Below, piece after piece: positions 43,642-51,982 of a stretch of 64,000 bases of DNA. The DNA lies in the NCBI RefSeq assembly GCF_034424175.1, contig NZ_CP139986.1, positions 2,108,001-2,172,000 on the forward strand, written 5' to 3'. A program made the position numbers and the translations under genes. The notes below the pieces were generated by a model, which saw only the letters and a list, made by a program, of their open reading frames with translations, ran no database searches and was not told where the DNA came from. The stretch is from Kluyvera intermedia (lineage in GTDB: Bacteria; Pseudomonadota; Gammaproteobacteria; Enterobacterales; Enterobacteriaceae). Each line of letters opens with the position of its first letter. Within the stretch, counting starts at the first letter, position 1.

Positions 43642-43896
43642 ATGGGTATTATTGCCTGGATTGTTTTTGGTCTGATTGCCGGTATTATTGCTAAATTTCT
43701 GATGCCGGGACGTGATGGGGGTGGTTTCTTTCTCACCTGTATCCTCGGGATTGTTGGTGCGGTCGTGGGCGGCTGGCTGGCGACGACGTTTGGACTCGGC
43801 GGCAGCGTGAGTGGTTTTAACCTGCACAGCTTCCTGGTCGCTGTGGTGGGTGCCATTGTGGTACTGGCGGTATTCCGTTTGATTCGCCGCGATTAA
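43642..43896 (+). CDS. ymgE: Transglycosylase-associated (GlsB/YeaQ/YmgE) membrane protein
   Basis: An 84-residue small membrane protein with three hydrophobic helices (GIIAWIVFGLIAGIIAK, FFLTCILGIVGAVVGGWLA, FLVAVVGAIVVLAVFRLI), the same length as E. coli YmgE. The function is not established. The ATG at 43642 follows AGAGGTGG; an upstream GTG at 43633 is less well placed. Confidence 0.93.
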   Translation: MGIIAWIVFGLIAGIIAKFLMPGRDGGGFFLTCILGIVGAVVGGWLATTFGLGGSVSGFNLHSFLVAVVGAIVVLAVFRLIRRD

Positions 43897-43905
43897 ATGT
43901 TTCAG

Positions 43906-43928
43906 ACGGCCCCGGTCGGGGCCGTTTT
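43906..43928 (+). terminator. Terminator after ymgE
   Basis: A perfect 8-bp stem ACGGCCCC / GGGGCCGT with loop GGTC, followed by TTT. Confidence 0.85.
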
Positions 43929-43999
43929 GCTTCCCTGAAAGTGTTAACCCCATCACATTTCTATACCCCTTCTTATTTTGGTGTTGAATTGCAAACGAC

Positions 44000-44018
44000 A
44001 ATGATAATAATTATCGTT
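44000..44018 (+). promoter_or_regulatory. Fur box
   Basis: AATGATAATAATTATCGTT is a strongly palindromic match to the Fur consensus (GATAAT-AAT-TATC core), 27 bp before the start of the TonB-dependent receptor. It predicts iron repression. Confidence 0.85.
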
Positions 44019-44045
44019 CTCTGATTTGTATCGAGCACAACCATA

Positions 44046-46148
44046 ATGAAAAAGACCGCTTTTCGCGTTTGTACGCTTTCGGGAATGATTGCGTTAGCGC
44101 TTTCCGCACAGGGGTATGCCCAGGAATCCACCATGGTGGTGACTGCATCGGGTGAGGGGAGTGAATTACCGGGCTGGACCAACAGCGCCACCAAATCGGC
44201 GGTGGCGGAAAGTAAAACGCCGCAGGTTATCAACACCCTCAGTCAGCATGAAATCAGCCAGCGTCACGCGACTTCAGTCAATGAAATTCTGCGTTATGCG
44301 CCAGGCGTCTCAACGGAGACGCGCGGCAGTACGAGCTATATGAGCGAATACAAAATTCGCGGCTTCACCGTCGACAACGAATTCTACAATGGTCTCCAAC
44401 TGCCCTATAACGTAACCGGCAACACCAAAGCGCGTATCGATCCGCTGCTGATTGATAGCGTTGATATTCTTAAAGGGCCATCCTCCGTACTCTATGGCAA
44501 TGGTTCGCCGGGCGGACTGGTGAATATTCAGGGTAAAAAGCCGCAGACCACACCGCGCACGGAAATGGGCTTCAATACCGGTACGCGCAATCTCAAAGAA
44601 GGGTATATCGACTCCACCGGGCGCATTACTGACAGCGACTGGAGCTATCGTCTGCTGGGTAAGGCCATCGAAGGTGACGACCAGCCGCACACCACCCGCT
44701 ATGAAGACTATCTGGTTGCGCCAAGCGTGACCTGGCAGCCAAGCGATAAAACGCGCCTAACGATTGATGCCCTGGCACAGAACACCCCAAGCCTGACGCC
44801 GTCGAACCCTCTGCCGCTTTCCTATTTGCGCTCCAGCTACGCCAACAAGCGCGATTTCGCGGGCGATAAATGGAGTGGTTTCAAACAGCGTCAGTGGATG
44901 GTGGGCTACAGCTTAGAGCACGAGTTCGACAGCGGCTGGGGGGTAACGCAAAAAGCGCGTTACTTTGATATTGATACCCATCAGCAAAGCATCTATTCCA
45001 CCGGTAATGCGGGTAATCCGGTTTATGAACTCAACCGATTTGCCTATACCACCGATGAAGACCTGCACAGCTTTAACATTGATAACCAGGTCACCCGGAC
45101 GCTGGCTCTGGGCGAATGGCAGCACCACTTGCTGGCCGGGTTCGACTATCAGAAGCTCAATTCACATTACAACTATGACTATGCTACCAACACGCCTGGC
45201 ATCGACATGCGTAACCCGAATTACGGGTTAGTGAATGAAGATTCGCTGGGGCTTTACACCGCGCAGAAAAACCGTCTTTCCTACAACCAGAAAGGCTATT
45301 ACTTACAGGATCAGATGGCCTACGGTGGCCTGAATATTCTTGCCAGCCTGCGCTATGACGATTACCAGTCCGGCACCACCGATTATCTCAATAGCGATAA
45401 AAAAGAGTGGATTTCGCAAGACCGTGTCACCAAGCGTCTGGGCGCGCTGTATGCTTTTGACAACGGTTTATCGCCATTCATCAGCTACTCCGAAGGCTTC
45501 AAACCGGTATCACCCGCGCGCGGGCTGACGGCGGAACAGGTGAAACCGACGACCAGTAAGCAGGTGGAAGGCGGGGTGAAATACCTGTTGGCCGATTATG
45601 CCACCACCTTTACGGCATCGGTGTTCAACATTCGTCAGAAAAACGTGTTGAGCGCGGACCCAAGCTTTACCTATCGTCAGACCGGGGAGATTGAATCGAA
45701 AGGTGCCGAACTGTCAGCGATAAGCCGTCCAACCGACAATATCAACCTGATCGCGAACTATGCCTACACGCACGCCATTAATACGAAGGATGAAACCTAT
45801 CAGGGTAAACGTCCGACGCAGGTACCAGAAAATGCGTTCAACCTGTGGGGCGACTATACCTTTGATCAGAGTCTGGCGCGTGGCCTGACCGTAGGCGCTG
45901 GGGTGCGTTATACCGGGCCAATGGAGATTTCGCCGAATAATGACGAAGGCAAATTGGGCGGAACCACGCAGTATGATATGTCGGTTTCTTACGATCTGTC
46001 TGCGGTGAACAGCAGCCTGAACGGGCTGGTGCTCAAAGCCAGTGCCCAGAACCTGACCAACAAAGAGACGTTAACCTGCTATGACAGCACCAACTGCTGG
46101 ATTGGCCGCGATCGTACGGTACAGGTAGGGGCGAGTTACACCTTCTAA
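44046..46148 (+). CDS. TonB-dependent siderophore receptor
   Basis: A 700-residue outer-membrane receptor. The signal peptide (about 1-25, ending GYAQ) is followed by a TonB-box-like stretch (STMVVTAS), the plug domain (about 45-165, with KIRGF and DILKGPSSVLYGNGSPGGLVN) and a C-terminal beta-barrel ending in aromatic F (QVGASYTF). It belongs to the FhuA/FoxA-like siderophore receptor class, likely for a hydroxamate-type ligand, but the ligand cannot be fixed from sequence. A Cys pair near the C-terminus (TCYDSTNCW) is typical of FhuA-like receptors. It is single, with its own Fur box, and not present at this place in E. coli K-12. Confidence 0.92.
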   Translation: MKKTAFRVCTLSGMIALALSAQGYAQESTMVVTASGEGSELPGWTNSATKSAVAESKTPQVINTLSQHEISQRHATSVNEILRYAPGVSTETRGSTSYMSEYKIRGFTVDNEFYNGLQLPYNVTGNTKARIDPLLIDSVDILKGPSSVLYGNGSPGGLVNIQGKKPQTTPRTEMGFNTGTRNLKEGYIDSTGRITDSDWSYRLLGKAIEGDDQPHTTRYEDYLVAPSVTWQPSDKTRLTIDALAQNTPSLTPSNPLPLSYLRSSYANKRDFAGDKWSGFKQRQWMVGYSLEHEFDSGWGVTQKARYFDIDTHQQSIYSTGNAGNPVYELNRFAYTTDEDLHSFNIDNQVTRTLALGEWQHHLLAGFDYQKLNSHYNYDYATNTPGIDMRNPNYGLVNEDSLGLYTAQKNRLSYNQKGYYLQDQMAYGGLNILASLRYDDYQSGTTDYLNSDKKEWISQDRVTKRLGALYAFDNGLSPFISYSEGFKPVSPARGLTAEQVKPTTSKQVEGGVKYLLADYATTFTASVFNIRQKNVLSADPSFTYRQTGEIESKGAELSAISRPTDNINLIANYAYTHAINTKDETYQGKRPTQVPENAFNLWGDYTFDQSLARGLTVGAGVRYTGPMEISPNNDEGKLGGTTQYDMSVSYDLSAVNSSLNGLVLKASAQNLTNKETLTCYDSTNCWIGRDRTVQVGASYTF

Positions 46149-46167
46149 TCGACCGGTAATACCCAAT

Positions 46168-46201
46168 GTAGGCCGGATAAGCGCAGCGCCATCCGGCCTA
46201 C
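46168..46201. repeat. REP unit
   Basis: GTAGGCCGGATAAGCGC / GCGCCATCCGGCCTAC, a complete REP palindrome between the convergent receptor and MFS genes. Confidence 0.85.
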
Positions 46202-46220
46202 GAATTGTATTGATGATCCG

Positions 46221-47618
46221 TTACGCCGACTCTGGGGAAACGCCAGCGTTAGCAACTGGCTTCACCACCGCCTTCATCGGAATAAACGCGACGATAATCG
46301 CCCCCAGCACCAGGAATCCGGCGACCATAAAGATCCCCGCATTAAAGCTGCCGGTTACATCCTTCATCCACCCCATCAACAAAGGCCCCAGCGCCGCGCC
46401 GGTCATGCCAGTGCCGTTTATCACCGCAATCCCCAATGCTCGGGCGCGCAGCGACATCACTCTATCCGGCGTTGTCCAGAAGATAACCATCGCCGCAAAC
46501 GCACCCATCGAGGCCATCACGATGCCGGTAAATTGCAATTGCGGATTGTCGCTGGTGGCGGTCAACATCCAACCGGCGGCTGCGAACAGATACGGGAGCA
46601 GGGTATGCAGCTTGCGTTCGTTGTGGTGGTCAGAACGCTTACTCCACCAGATCATACCGATGATGGTACAGACCTGCGGAATAGCGCTCAGTAAACCAAT
46701 CGTCACATTGCTGCTTTCGGCGTTAAAACTGCGCAGAATCAGCGGAGTCCAGACGCTTAACGCGCTCAGCGTATTGGTCAGGCAAAAATAGGCGAGGGTG
46801 TAGAGAATAATCACCGGCGTGAACAATTCGCTCAGGATACTTTTTTGCCCCACAGACGCGCTAGCAATCACGCTTTGGGTTTGCAATGCGCTCAGTTTGT
46901 CCGCTTCCAGCATTTCGTTCAGGCAGGCTTTATCGTCATCGGTCAGCCATTTAGCGGTGGACGGACTGTCATCCAGCCAGAACCAGACCACTAACCCCAG
47001 TAACACCGACGGGAAACCTTCCAGCAAGAACAGCCACTGCCAGCCTTTCAGGTTAAGCATGCCGTCCATATTCAGAATGTAGCCGGAAGCCAGCGACCCC
47101 AGCGCCATTGTCACCGGCATGGCAATCATAAACAACGCATTGGCCCGGGCGCGATAATGCGCCGGGAACCAGTAGGTCATGTAATACAACAAGCCCGGCA
47201 GGAAGCCCGCCTCTGCAATCCCGACCAGCATTCGCAGGGCATACAGACTGTTCGGCCCGGTAGCAAACAAGGTTGCCGTGGAGGCAATCCCCCAGACTAT
47301 CATCAGTATCGCAATCCAGCGCCGTGCGCCGACGATAGTCAGCATGACGTTACTCGGAATGCCACATACCACGTACATCACATAAAACAGCGTAGTTGCC
47401 AGGCCAAACATGGTGCTGGTTAAGCCTAAATCTTTGCCCATCGTCAGGCCGGCAAAGCCAATATTGATACGGTCGAGGTAGGAGAAGACAAACAGCACAA
47501 ATAAAAAAACGACTAATCGGCGGAAAAGTTTGTTGATGACCGCCTGTTGGCGGGGATTCAGAGGCGTTGGGGCTTGTGCCCCGGAGCGGGTCTGCTCCGT
47601 AGAAGGGCTATCGTTCAT
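46221..47618 (-). CDS. MFS transporter, anion:cation symporter type
   Basis: A 465-residue protein with 12 predicted membrane helices. Typical ACS-family segments are SYLDRINIGFAGLTMGKDLGL, LVGIAEAGFLPGLLYYMTYWFP and ARANALFMIAMP. Members carry organic acids such as hydroxyphenylacetate, phthalate or tartrate. The start at 47618 (MNDSPSTEQ) has GGAG 6 bases upstream; a longer frame to 47753 has no support. It is divergent from the MarR regulator of the iac island, 257 bp apart, so it may carry indole-3-acetic acid or a related aromatic acid and be co-regulated. Confidence 0.85.
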   Translation of the reverse strand: MNDSPSTEQTRSGAQAPTPLNPRQQAVINKLFRRLVVFLFVLFVFSYLDRINIGFAGLTMGKDLGLTSTMFGLATTLFYVMYVVCGIPSNVMLTIVGARRWIAILMIVWGIASTATLFATGPNSLYALRMLVGIAEAGFLPGLLYYMTYWFPAHYRARANALFMIAMPVTMALGSLASGYILNMDGMLNLKGWQWLFLLEGFPSVLLGLVVWFWLDDSPSTAKWLTDDDKACLNEMLEADKLSALQTQSVIASASVGQKSILSELFTPVIILYTLAYFCLTNTLSALSVWTPLILRSFNAESSNVTIGLLSAIPQVCTIIGMIWWSKRSDHHNERKLHTLLPYLFAAAGWMLTATSDNPQLQFTGIVMASMGAFAAMVIFWTTPDRVMSLRARALGIAVINGTGMTGAALGPLLMGWMKDVTGSFNAGIFMVAGFLVLGAIIVAFIPMKAVVKPVANAGVSPESA

Positions 47619-47875
47619 GAAAAGCTCCACATTGTGTTTATTAGTATGAGTGTCGTACAGGCTGCTAACGTATAGAAAATAGCCATCACAGCTGTCAATT
47701 TTATGTGTGAAAAATGATACGAATTTGTTATGTAATTGGCATTTGTGAATCATAATGCGATCTGCGTCGCGTAAATCAGCCAGCGTAGGGTAGATGGGGA
47801 ATAACAGCGTCGGGACGGGCGTTCAGACACAGGGTATAATCGAAAAATCTGTTGCATTCTGGGGTAAGGAAACGC

Positions 47876-48349
47876 ATGCGTCATTCAAAAAACATATCGG
47901 ACGATCGGTCTGACGAGACCGAGTTTCACCGTGAAGAGTTTCCGTTCTACTGGATTGTTAACGTCTACGCGCGTTACACCCAGACTGTCGAAATAGCCCT
48001 GAAAAAGATTGCCCTCGACGTCTCGCGATTTCGCGTGCTGATGATTACTCACCAGTACGGCGAAGCGAGCATTTCGCAAATCTCTGAGTATGCGCTGGCA
48101 AAAATGCCGACCGTGACCAAAATCGTTGGCCGCCTGCGTGATGATGGCCTGGTGACAACTGCCAGCAGCGAGCGCGACGCGCGGGTCACGGTGGTGATGC
48201 TCACCGATGCCGGGAAGCAGAAAGTGGCGGAAGCGATGCCGTTAGTGGGCAAGATTTTCGACAAGGGTTTCAAGGGAATGAGCGTCAGCCAGGTCGAAAA
48301 AATGAACCAGTCGCTGTCGAAAGTCCTCGATAACCTCAATGAATTATGA
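47876..48349 (+). CDS. iacR: MarR-family regulator, IacR-like
   Basis: A 157-residue MarR-type regulator. The winged-helix core runs through SRFRVLMITHQYGEASISQIS, ALAKMPTVTKIVGRLRDDGL and the wing SSERDARVTVVMLTDAGK. Start ATG 47876 has AAGGA 5 bases upstream. It lies directly upstream of the iacH-G genes and divergent from an MFS gene. In known iac clusters a MarR protein, IacR, represses the operon and responds to indole-3-acetic acid. The name here rests on that context. Confidence 0.8.
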   Translation: MRHSKNISDDRSDETEFHREEFPFYWIVNVYARYTQTVEIALKKIALDVSRFRVLMITHQYGEASISQISEYALAKMPTVTKIVGRLRDDGLVTTASSERDARVTVVMLTDAGKQKVAEAMPLVGKIFDKGFKGMSVSQVEKMNQSLSKVLDNLNEL

Positions 48350-48682
48350 GGCAACCCGACACAATGACAAAATTGTGACGTGCGTAGATTTTAATCTTAA
48401 CCCTCTGTAAATAAAACTCTTTTCAAACTCAGCTGTCGGGGTTGTATCCGGTGGCTGTACCCACCTCTATGCCCTGTTTTGCTTTATATTTCATCAAACT
48501 GCATTAGTAACCCTGCCAACACAAAGGTTAATGAGTTGTTATATCGCAGTAAAATTAACGTGAAATATTACTTGAATATTCATCTAAATTTGCCAGTATT
48601 GATTTAACGCTAGTCAGGACAAAAAAGCAGCATCGACTGCTTACCTGAATATGATTCATTATTTCTGGTCAAGGTGTTAATC
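48350..48682 (+). promoter_or_regulatory. Upstream region of the iac operon with two TGAAT/ATTCA palindromes
   Basis: A 333-bp AT-rich region. TGAATATTCA at 48573-48582 and TGAATATGATTCA at 48646-48658 share inverted TGAAT/ATTCA half-sites with gaps of 0 and 3 bases. The second lies 25 bp before iacH. MarR proteins usually bind such short palindromes. No promoter could be assigned with confidence. Confidence 0.4.
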
Positions 48683-49807
48683 ATGCAGCCAGTTTACGAG
48701 AGCAATGGGTTTGTTGAACGGTTTACCCTCGGCGAGGGCGACCTGAGTTTTGCCGTCAAAGATACGTTGGACGTGGCGGGATACCGTACGCTGGCTGGGT
48801 GTCCGGCGCTGGTGGACACGCTGGTTGTACAGCATCACGCAACTATCGTCGAGACACTGCTGGAAAACGGCTGCGTGTTAAACGGTAAAACCACGCTTCA
48901 TGAACTGGCGTTTGGCGTCACCGGGATTAATGCCTGGGGCGGCACGCCAGTGAATCCGCTTTATCCCACGTTAATTCCCGGCGGCTCCTCAAGCGGATCG
49001 GCTGCGGTTGTGGCCTCCGGCGAGGTCGATTTTTCGCTGGGCACCGATACCGGTGGATCGGTGCGTATGCCCGCCGCCTGCTGCGGTATTCTCGGGTTGA
49101 AACCCGGCTACGGCGTATTAAGCCGTCAGGGCGTGATGCCCGCCGACAGTTCGCTTGATTGCGTCGGTATCTTTGCACGTTCTGCTGACGTATTGCGTCA
49201 GGCGTTGAACCGCCTTGATGTTCCAGTTGATGCACCGCTGGACACCTTGCCAGAAATCACGTTTATCGCCGCCGCGCTGCCGGAAATAGATGCGCAGCTG
49301 CTGACGTTTCTCGCCGGTGTGGGCGTTCATCCACAGCGTGCCGAATTGTTAACCCTTACCGATGCTCATCTGGCAGGAATTACCATTATTAGCCATGAAA
49401 ACTGGCTGGCGTTTAATCCACTGTTAGCGACCGGTGCCGTTTCCGCTGATGTTGCCACGCGCATACGTAGCGGTGAAATCGTCACGGCAAAAGCGCTTGA
49501 TGATGCCGAACAAGTCCGTCAGCGTTTTACCGCAGATGTTGATGCGCTGCTGGCGAAAACGCCGCTGCTGGCGCTGGCAACCTTACCCGAACTGCCCCCG
49601 ACGCTGGTTGAGGCTAACGATCCGCTAAGCGTGGTTAACCTGACCCGACTGGTGCGTCCGTTCAATCTCAGCGGCCACCCGGCAATAACGCTACCCGCAG
49701 GTGAGCACAGTGGCCGTCCAATAGCCCTACAGCTGGTTGCCCGCAAAGGTGCCGAAGGCTTGCTGGTGCAGGCCGCCGAGTGGCTCACGACGCGACGACG
49801 TCACTAA
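48683..49807 (+). CDS. iacH: Amidase of the indole-3-acetate degradation cluster (IacH-like)
   Basis: A 374-residue amidase-signature enzyme. The Ser-cisSer-Lys triad is visible: Lys in FAVKDTL, the cis-Ser in PGGSSSGSAAV and the nucleophile Ser in GTDTGGSVRMPA. It is shorter than typical amidases. In iac clusters IacH is the amidase thought to open the oxidised indole ring or act on an amide intermediate; its exact step is not firmly settled to my knowledge. Start ATG 48683, AAGG 8 bases upstream. It is the first gene of a long plus-strand operon. Confidence 0.85.
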   Translation: MQPVYESNGFVERFTLGEGDLSFAVKDTLDVAGYRTLAGCPALVDTLVVQHHATIVETLLENGCVLNGKTTLHELAFGVTGINAWGGTPVNPLYPTLIPGGSSSGSAAVVASGEVDFSLGTDTGGSVRMPAACCGILGLKPGYGVLSRQGVMPADSSLDCVGIFARSADVLRQALNRLDVPVDAPLDTLPEITFIAAALPEIDAQLLTFLAGVGVHPQRAELLTLTDAHLAGITIISHENWLAFNPLLATGAVSADVATRIRSGEIVTAKALDDAEQVRQRFTADVDALLAKTPLLALATLPELPPTLVEANDPLSVVNLTRLVRPFNLSGHPAITLPAGEHSGRPIALQLVARKGAEGLLVQAAEWLTTRRRH

Positions 49808-49909
49808 CAACAAGCCCGCTTTTCTTGTATTCCCAATGACTCAGTGAGTTCGACTCATTGCGGCTGCACTCGCCTGACGATTGGCCGCGACCACAACCCG
49901 GAGAACGCC

Positions 49910-51037
49910 ATGTCTGCCGTCCCTACCCGTGAAGCGCTAGATCCGCTGTTGAGTGAAGTTGCGGCCCGAAGCGAAGATTTTGAGCATCAACGTCATATTT
50001 CTGACGACATTATCAGCCGTTTTCAGCAGGTCGGCGTCTACCGCGCGCTAGTGCCGAAAATCTACGGTGGCGATGAATGTTCACCGGCGCAGTTTTGCGA
50101 GCTGATTGAACAGATTGCCACGGCGGACGGTTCCGCAGGCTGGGTCGCAAGCTTTGGCATGAGCCCGTTTTATCTCGGCGCGCTGCCCGTCGATACATTA
50201 AAAGAACTCTATCGAAATGGCCCAGACGTGGTTTTTGCGGGCGGCATTTTCCCCACCCAAAAGGCCCATCAGGCCGACGGTGGTTACCGCGTTAGCGGGC
50301 GCTGGAGTTTTGCCAGCGGCAGCATGGGCGCCTCGGTATTAGGCGTCGGGATCTTGCCAGACGGTGAGCAACCCCTGCCGCGCATGGCGGTATTGCCGCG
50401 AGCCAGCGTACAAATTGATCCGGTATGGAACACGGTCGGGCTTGCGGGAACCGGCAGCCACGATTTGCTGGTGGACGATGTTTTCGTGCCCCATGAGTGG
50501 ACCTTTATTCGTGGCGGCGCGCTCAATCTGGAAGGGCCGCTGTACCGCTATCCGGTGCTGTCATTGGCGACCCAGGTGCTATCGGTAGTGGCACTCGGCG
50601 TGGCCCGTGCCGCTCTGAACGAAATCTATGCAATTGCCCATCGCCAGCAGTCGGTGACCGGCGCGCCACGTCTGGCCGACCGCCCGCAGGCGCAGATGCA
50701 AATTGCCCGCTGCGAAGCCGACCTGCGCTCCGCACGCGCCTGGTTCTACGACGCCATTGACGATGTGTGGCAGCGCTTGCTAAGCGGTGACGATCCCAGT
50801 TGCGAACAGATTAACGCTTTACGTTTGTCGTCAACCCATGTGACCCGCGTTGCCGCCGAGGTGGCACGTCAAGCGCTGGCGCTCAACGGGATGGGCGGCG
50901 TCACCATGACCAGCCCGCTACAGCGCTATGTCCGCGACACGATGGTGATTACTCAGCATGCCTTTATGGGCGATCTCTCATATCTCAACGCAGGCACCGT
51001 CTTTTTCGGCGGTAAACCGCAGCCTGGTTACCTGTGA
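49910..51037 (+). CDS. iacA: Flavin-dependent indole-3-acetate oxygenase (IacA-like)
   Basis: A 375-residue protein of the acyl-CoA dehydrogenase / two-component flavin monooxygenase fold (HpaB/HsaA-like). Segments include TADGSAGWVASFGMSPFYLG, YRVSGRWSFASGS, VGLAGTGSHDLLVDDVFVP and a C-terminal helical block. IacA uses reduced flavin to hydroxylate indole-3-acetic acid, the first step. Start ATG 49910 follows GGAG by 6 bases; the frame is open further upstream to 49844 without support. It would be supplied with reduced flavin by IacG. Confidence 0.87.
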   Translation: MSAVPTREALDPLLSEVAARSEDFEHQRHISDDIISRFQQVGVYRALVPKIYGGDECSPAQFCELIEQIATADGSAGWVASFGMSPFYLGALPVDTLKELYRNGPDVVFAGGIFPTQKAHQADGGYRVSGRWSFASGSMGASVLGVGILPDGEQPLPRMAVLPRASVQIDPVWNTVGLAGTGSHDLLVDDVFVPHEWTFIRGGALNLEGPLYRYPVLSLATQVLSVVALGVARAALNEIYAIAHRQQSVTGAPRLADRPQAQMQIARCEADLRSARAWFYDAIDDVWQRLLSGDDPSCEQINALRLSSTHVTRVAAEVARQALALNGMGGVTMTSPLQRYVRDTMVITQHAFMGDLSYLNAGTVFFGGKPQPGYL

Positions 51038-51059
51038 TTTTTTCATTAAGGAGCAATAA

Positions 51060-51419
51060 ATGAGCCAGCCAAAAACCTTACGCGTGCTGTTTTGTATCGG
51101 CGTGAACCAGAACTTTTTCGATGCCAGCGCGGCGGAGGCTAAACAAGTGTGGGCGGCTTTCGGTGTGATGATGAAAGGCATCGATGAAACGCCAGGTATT
51201 ACCGTGATTGGCAATATGGATGACGACCAGTTGATGGTCGGTCCCTCTACCTCAGCGCCGTGGACCACTTATGTACTGGCTGACGCTCAGGCGCTGGAAA
51301 ACGTCGCCGCCGTCTGCAACCTGTTCCGGACCACGCCGGTTGGCAACAGCGACAGCAAGCTGTGGAAGTACTGCAAAATCGAAGCCCGCGTTGGGCGCGA
51401 ACTGATCATTCAGGGCTAA
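51060..51419 (+). CDS. iacB: IacB-like small protein
   Basis: A 119-residue cytoplasmic protein with no catalytic motif I can name. It resembles the small cofactor-independent IacB/IifA-type proteins that sit beside indole and indole-acetate oxygenases. Conserved-looking segments are LRVLFCIGVNQNFFDAS and PVGNSDSKLWKYCKIEARVG. Strong AAGGAG 6 bases before ATG 51060. Its position between iacA and iacI is the main support. Confidence 0.78.
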   Translation: MSQPKTLRVLFCIGVNQNFFDASAAEAKQVWAAFGVMMKGIDETPGITVIGNMDDDQLMVGPSTSAPWTTYVLADAQALENVAAVCNLFRTTPVGNSDSKLWKYCKIEARVGRELIIQG

Positions 51420-51430
51420 CGGAGCGCGCC

Positions 51431-51982
51431 ATGACTTCTCAGGATGCGCTGCGTCTACAGCAGCTCGAAGACCAGCAGGCTGCGCGGGTATGCATTAGTC
51501 ACTATATGCATCTGTGCGACCGCCTCGATGATGACGAAACCGTGCATGCCATTGGCGCACTGTTCAGCGTGGATGCCTGCTGGGAAGGTGTGGGTGAACC
51601 TTACGCCGCGCGTCTGGGACGTCATATTGGGCGTCCGGCGATTGTGGCCATGATGGCGGGATACGTGCGCAAGCCAGCCCATTTCGCCATGAATGCGCAC
51701 TTTCTATGTTCCGAAGCGCTGAGTCTGAGCGCCAGCGGTGAGCTTCAGGGCCGCTGGTTGATGCTGCAAACCTCAGCCTTCAGTGCGGGCGGGGCACACC
51801 TGAATGCCGCTGAACTCAACGTCCTTTTTCGCCGCGAAGCAGGCGAGATGGTGATGCACCATTTTACCACCCGCAACCTGTTTAGCCGCCCCGTCAGCCA
51901 CTGGCACGCCGAGGATGTACTCCCGGTACCGGAAAACCATCAGACCGTCGAAGACGGCCAGGAGAATGGACATGCAGTGTGA
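51431..51982 (+). CDS. iacI: IacI-like SnoaL/NTF2-fold protein
   Basis: A 183-residue protein of the SnoaL-like (cone-shaped alpha+beta barrel) type, with an N-terminal helix (QQLEDQQAARVCISHYMHLC) followed by beta-strands. The role in indole-3-acetate breakdown is unknown in characterised clusters. The start at 51431 has GGAG 7 bases upstream; the frame continues back to 51362 inside iacB. It overlaps the start of iacC by 11 bases. Confidence 0.75.
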   Translation: MTSQDALRLQQLEDQQAARVCISHYMHLCDRLDDDETVHAIGALFSVDACWEGVGEPYAARLGRHIGRPAIVAMMAGYVRKPAHFAMNAHFLCSEALSLSASGELQGRWLMLQTSAFSAGGAHLNAAELNVLFRREAGEMVMHHFTTRNLFSRPVSHWHAEDVLPVPENHQTVEDGQENGHAV

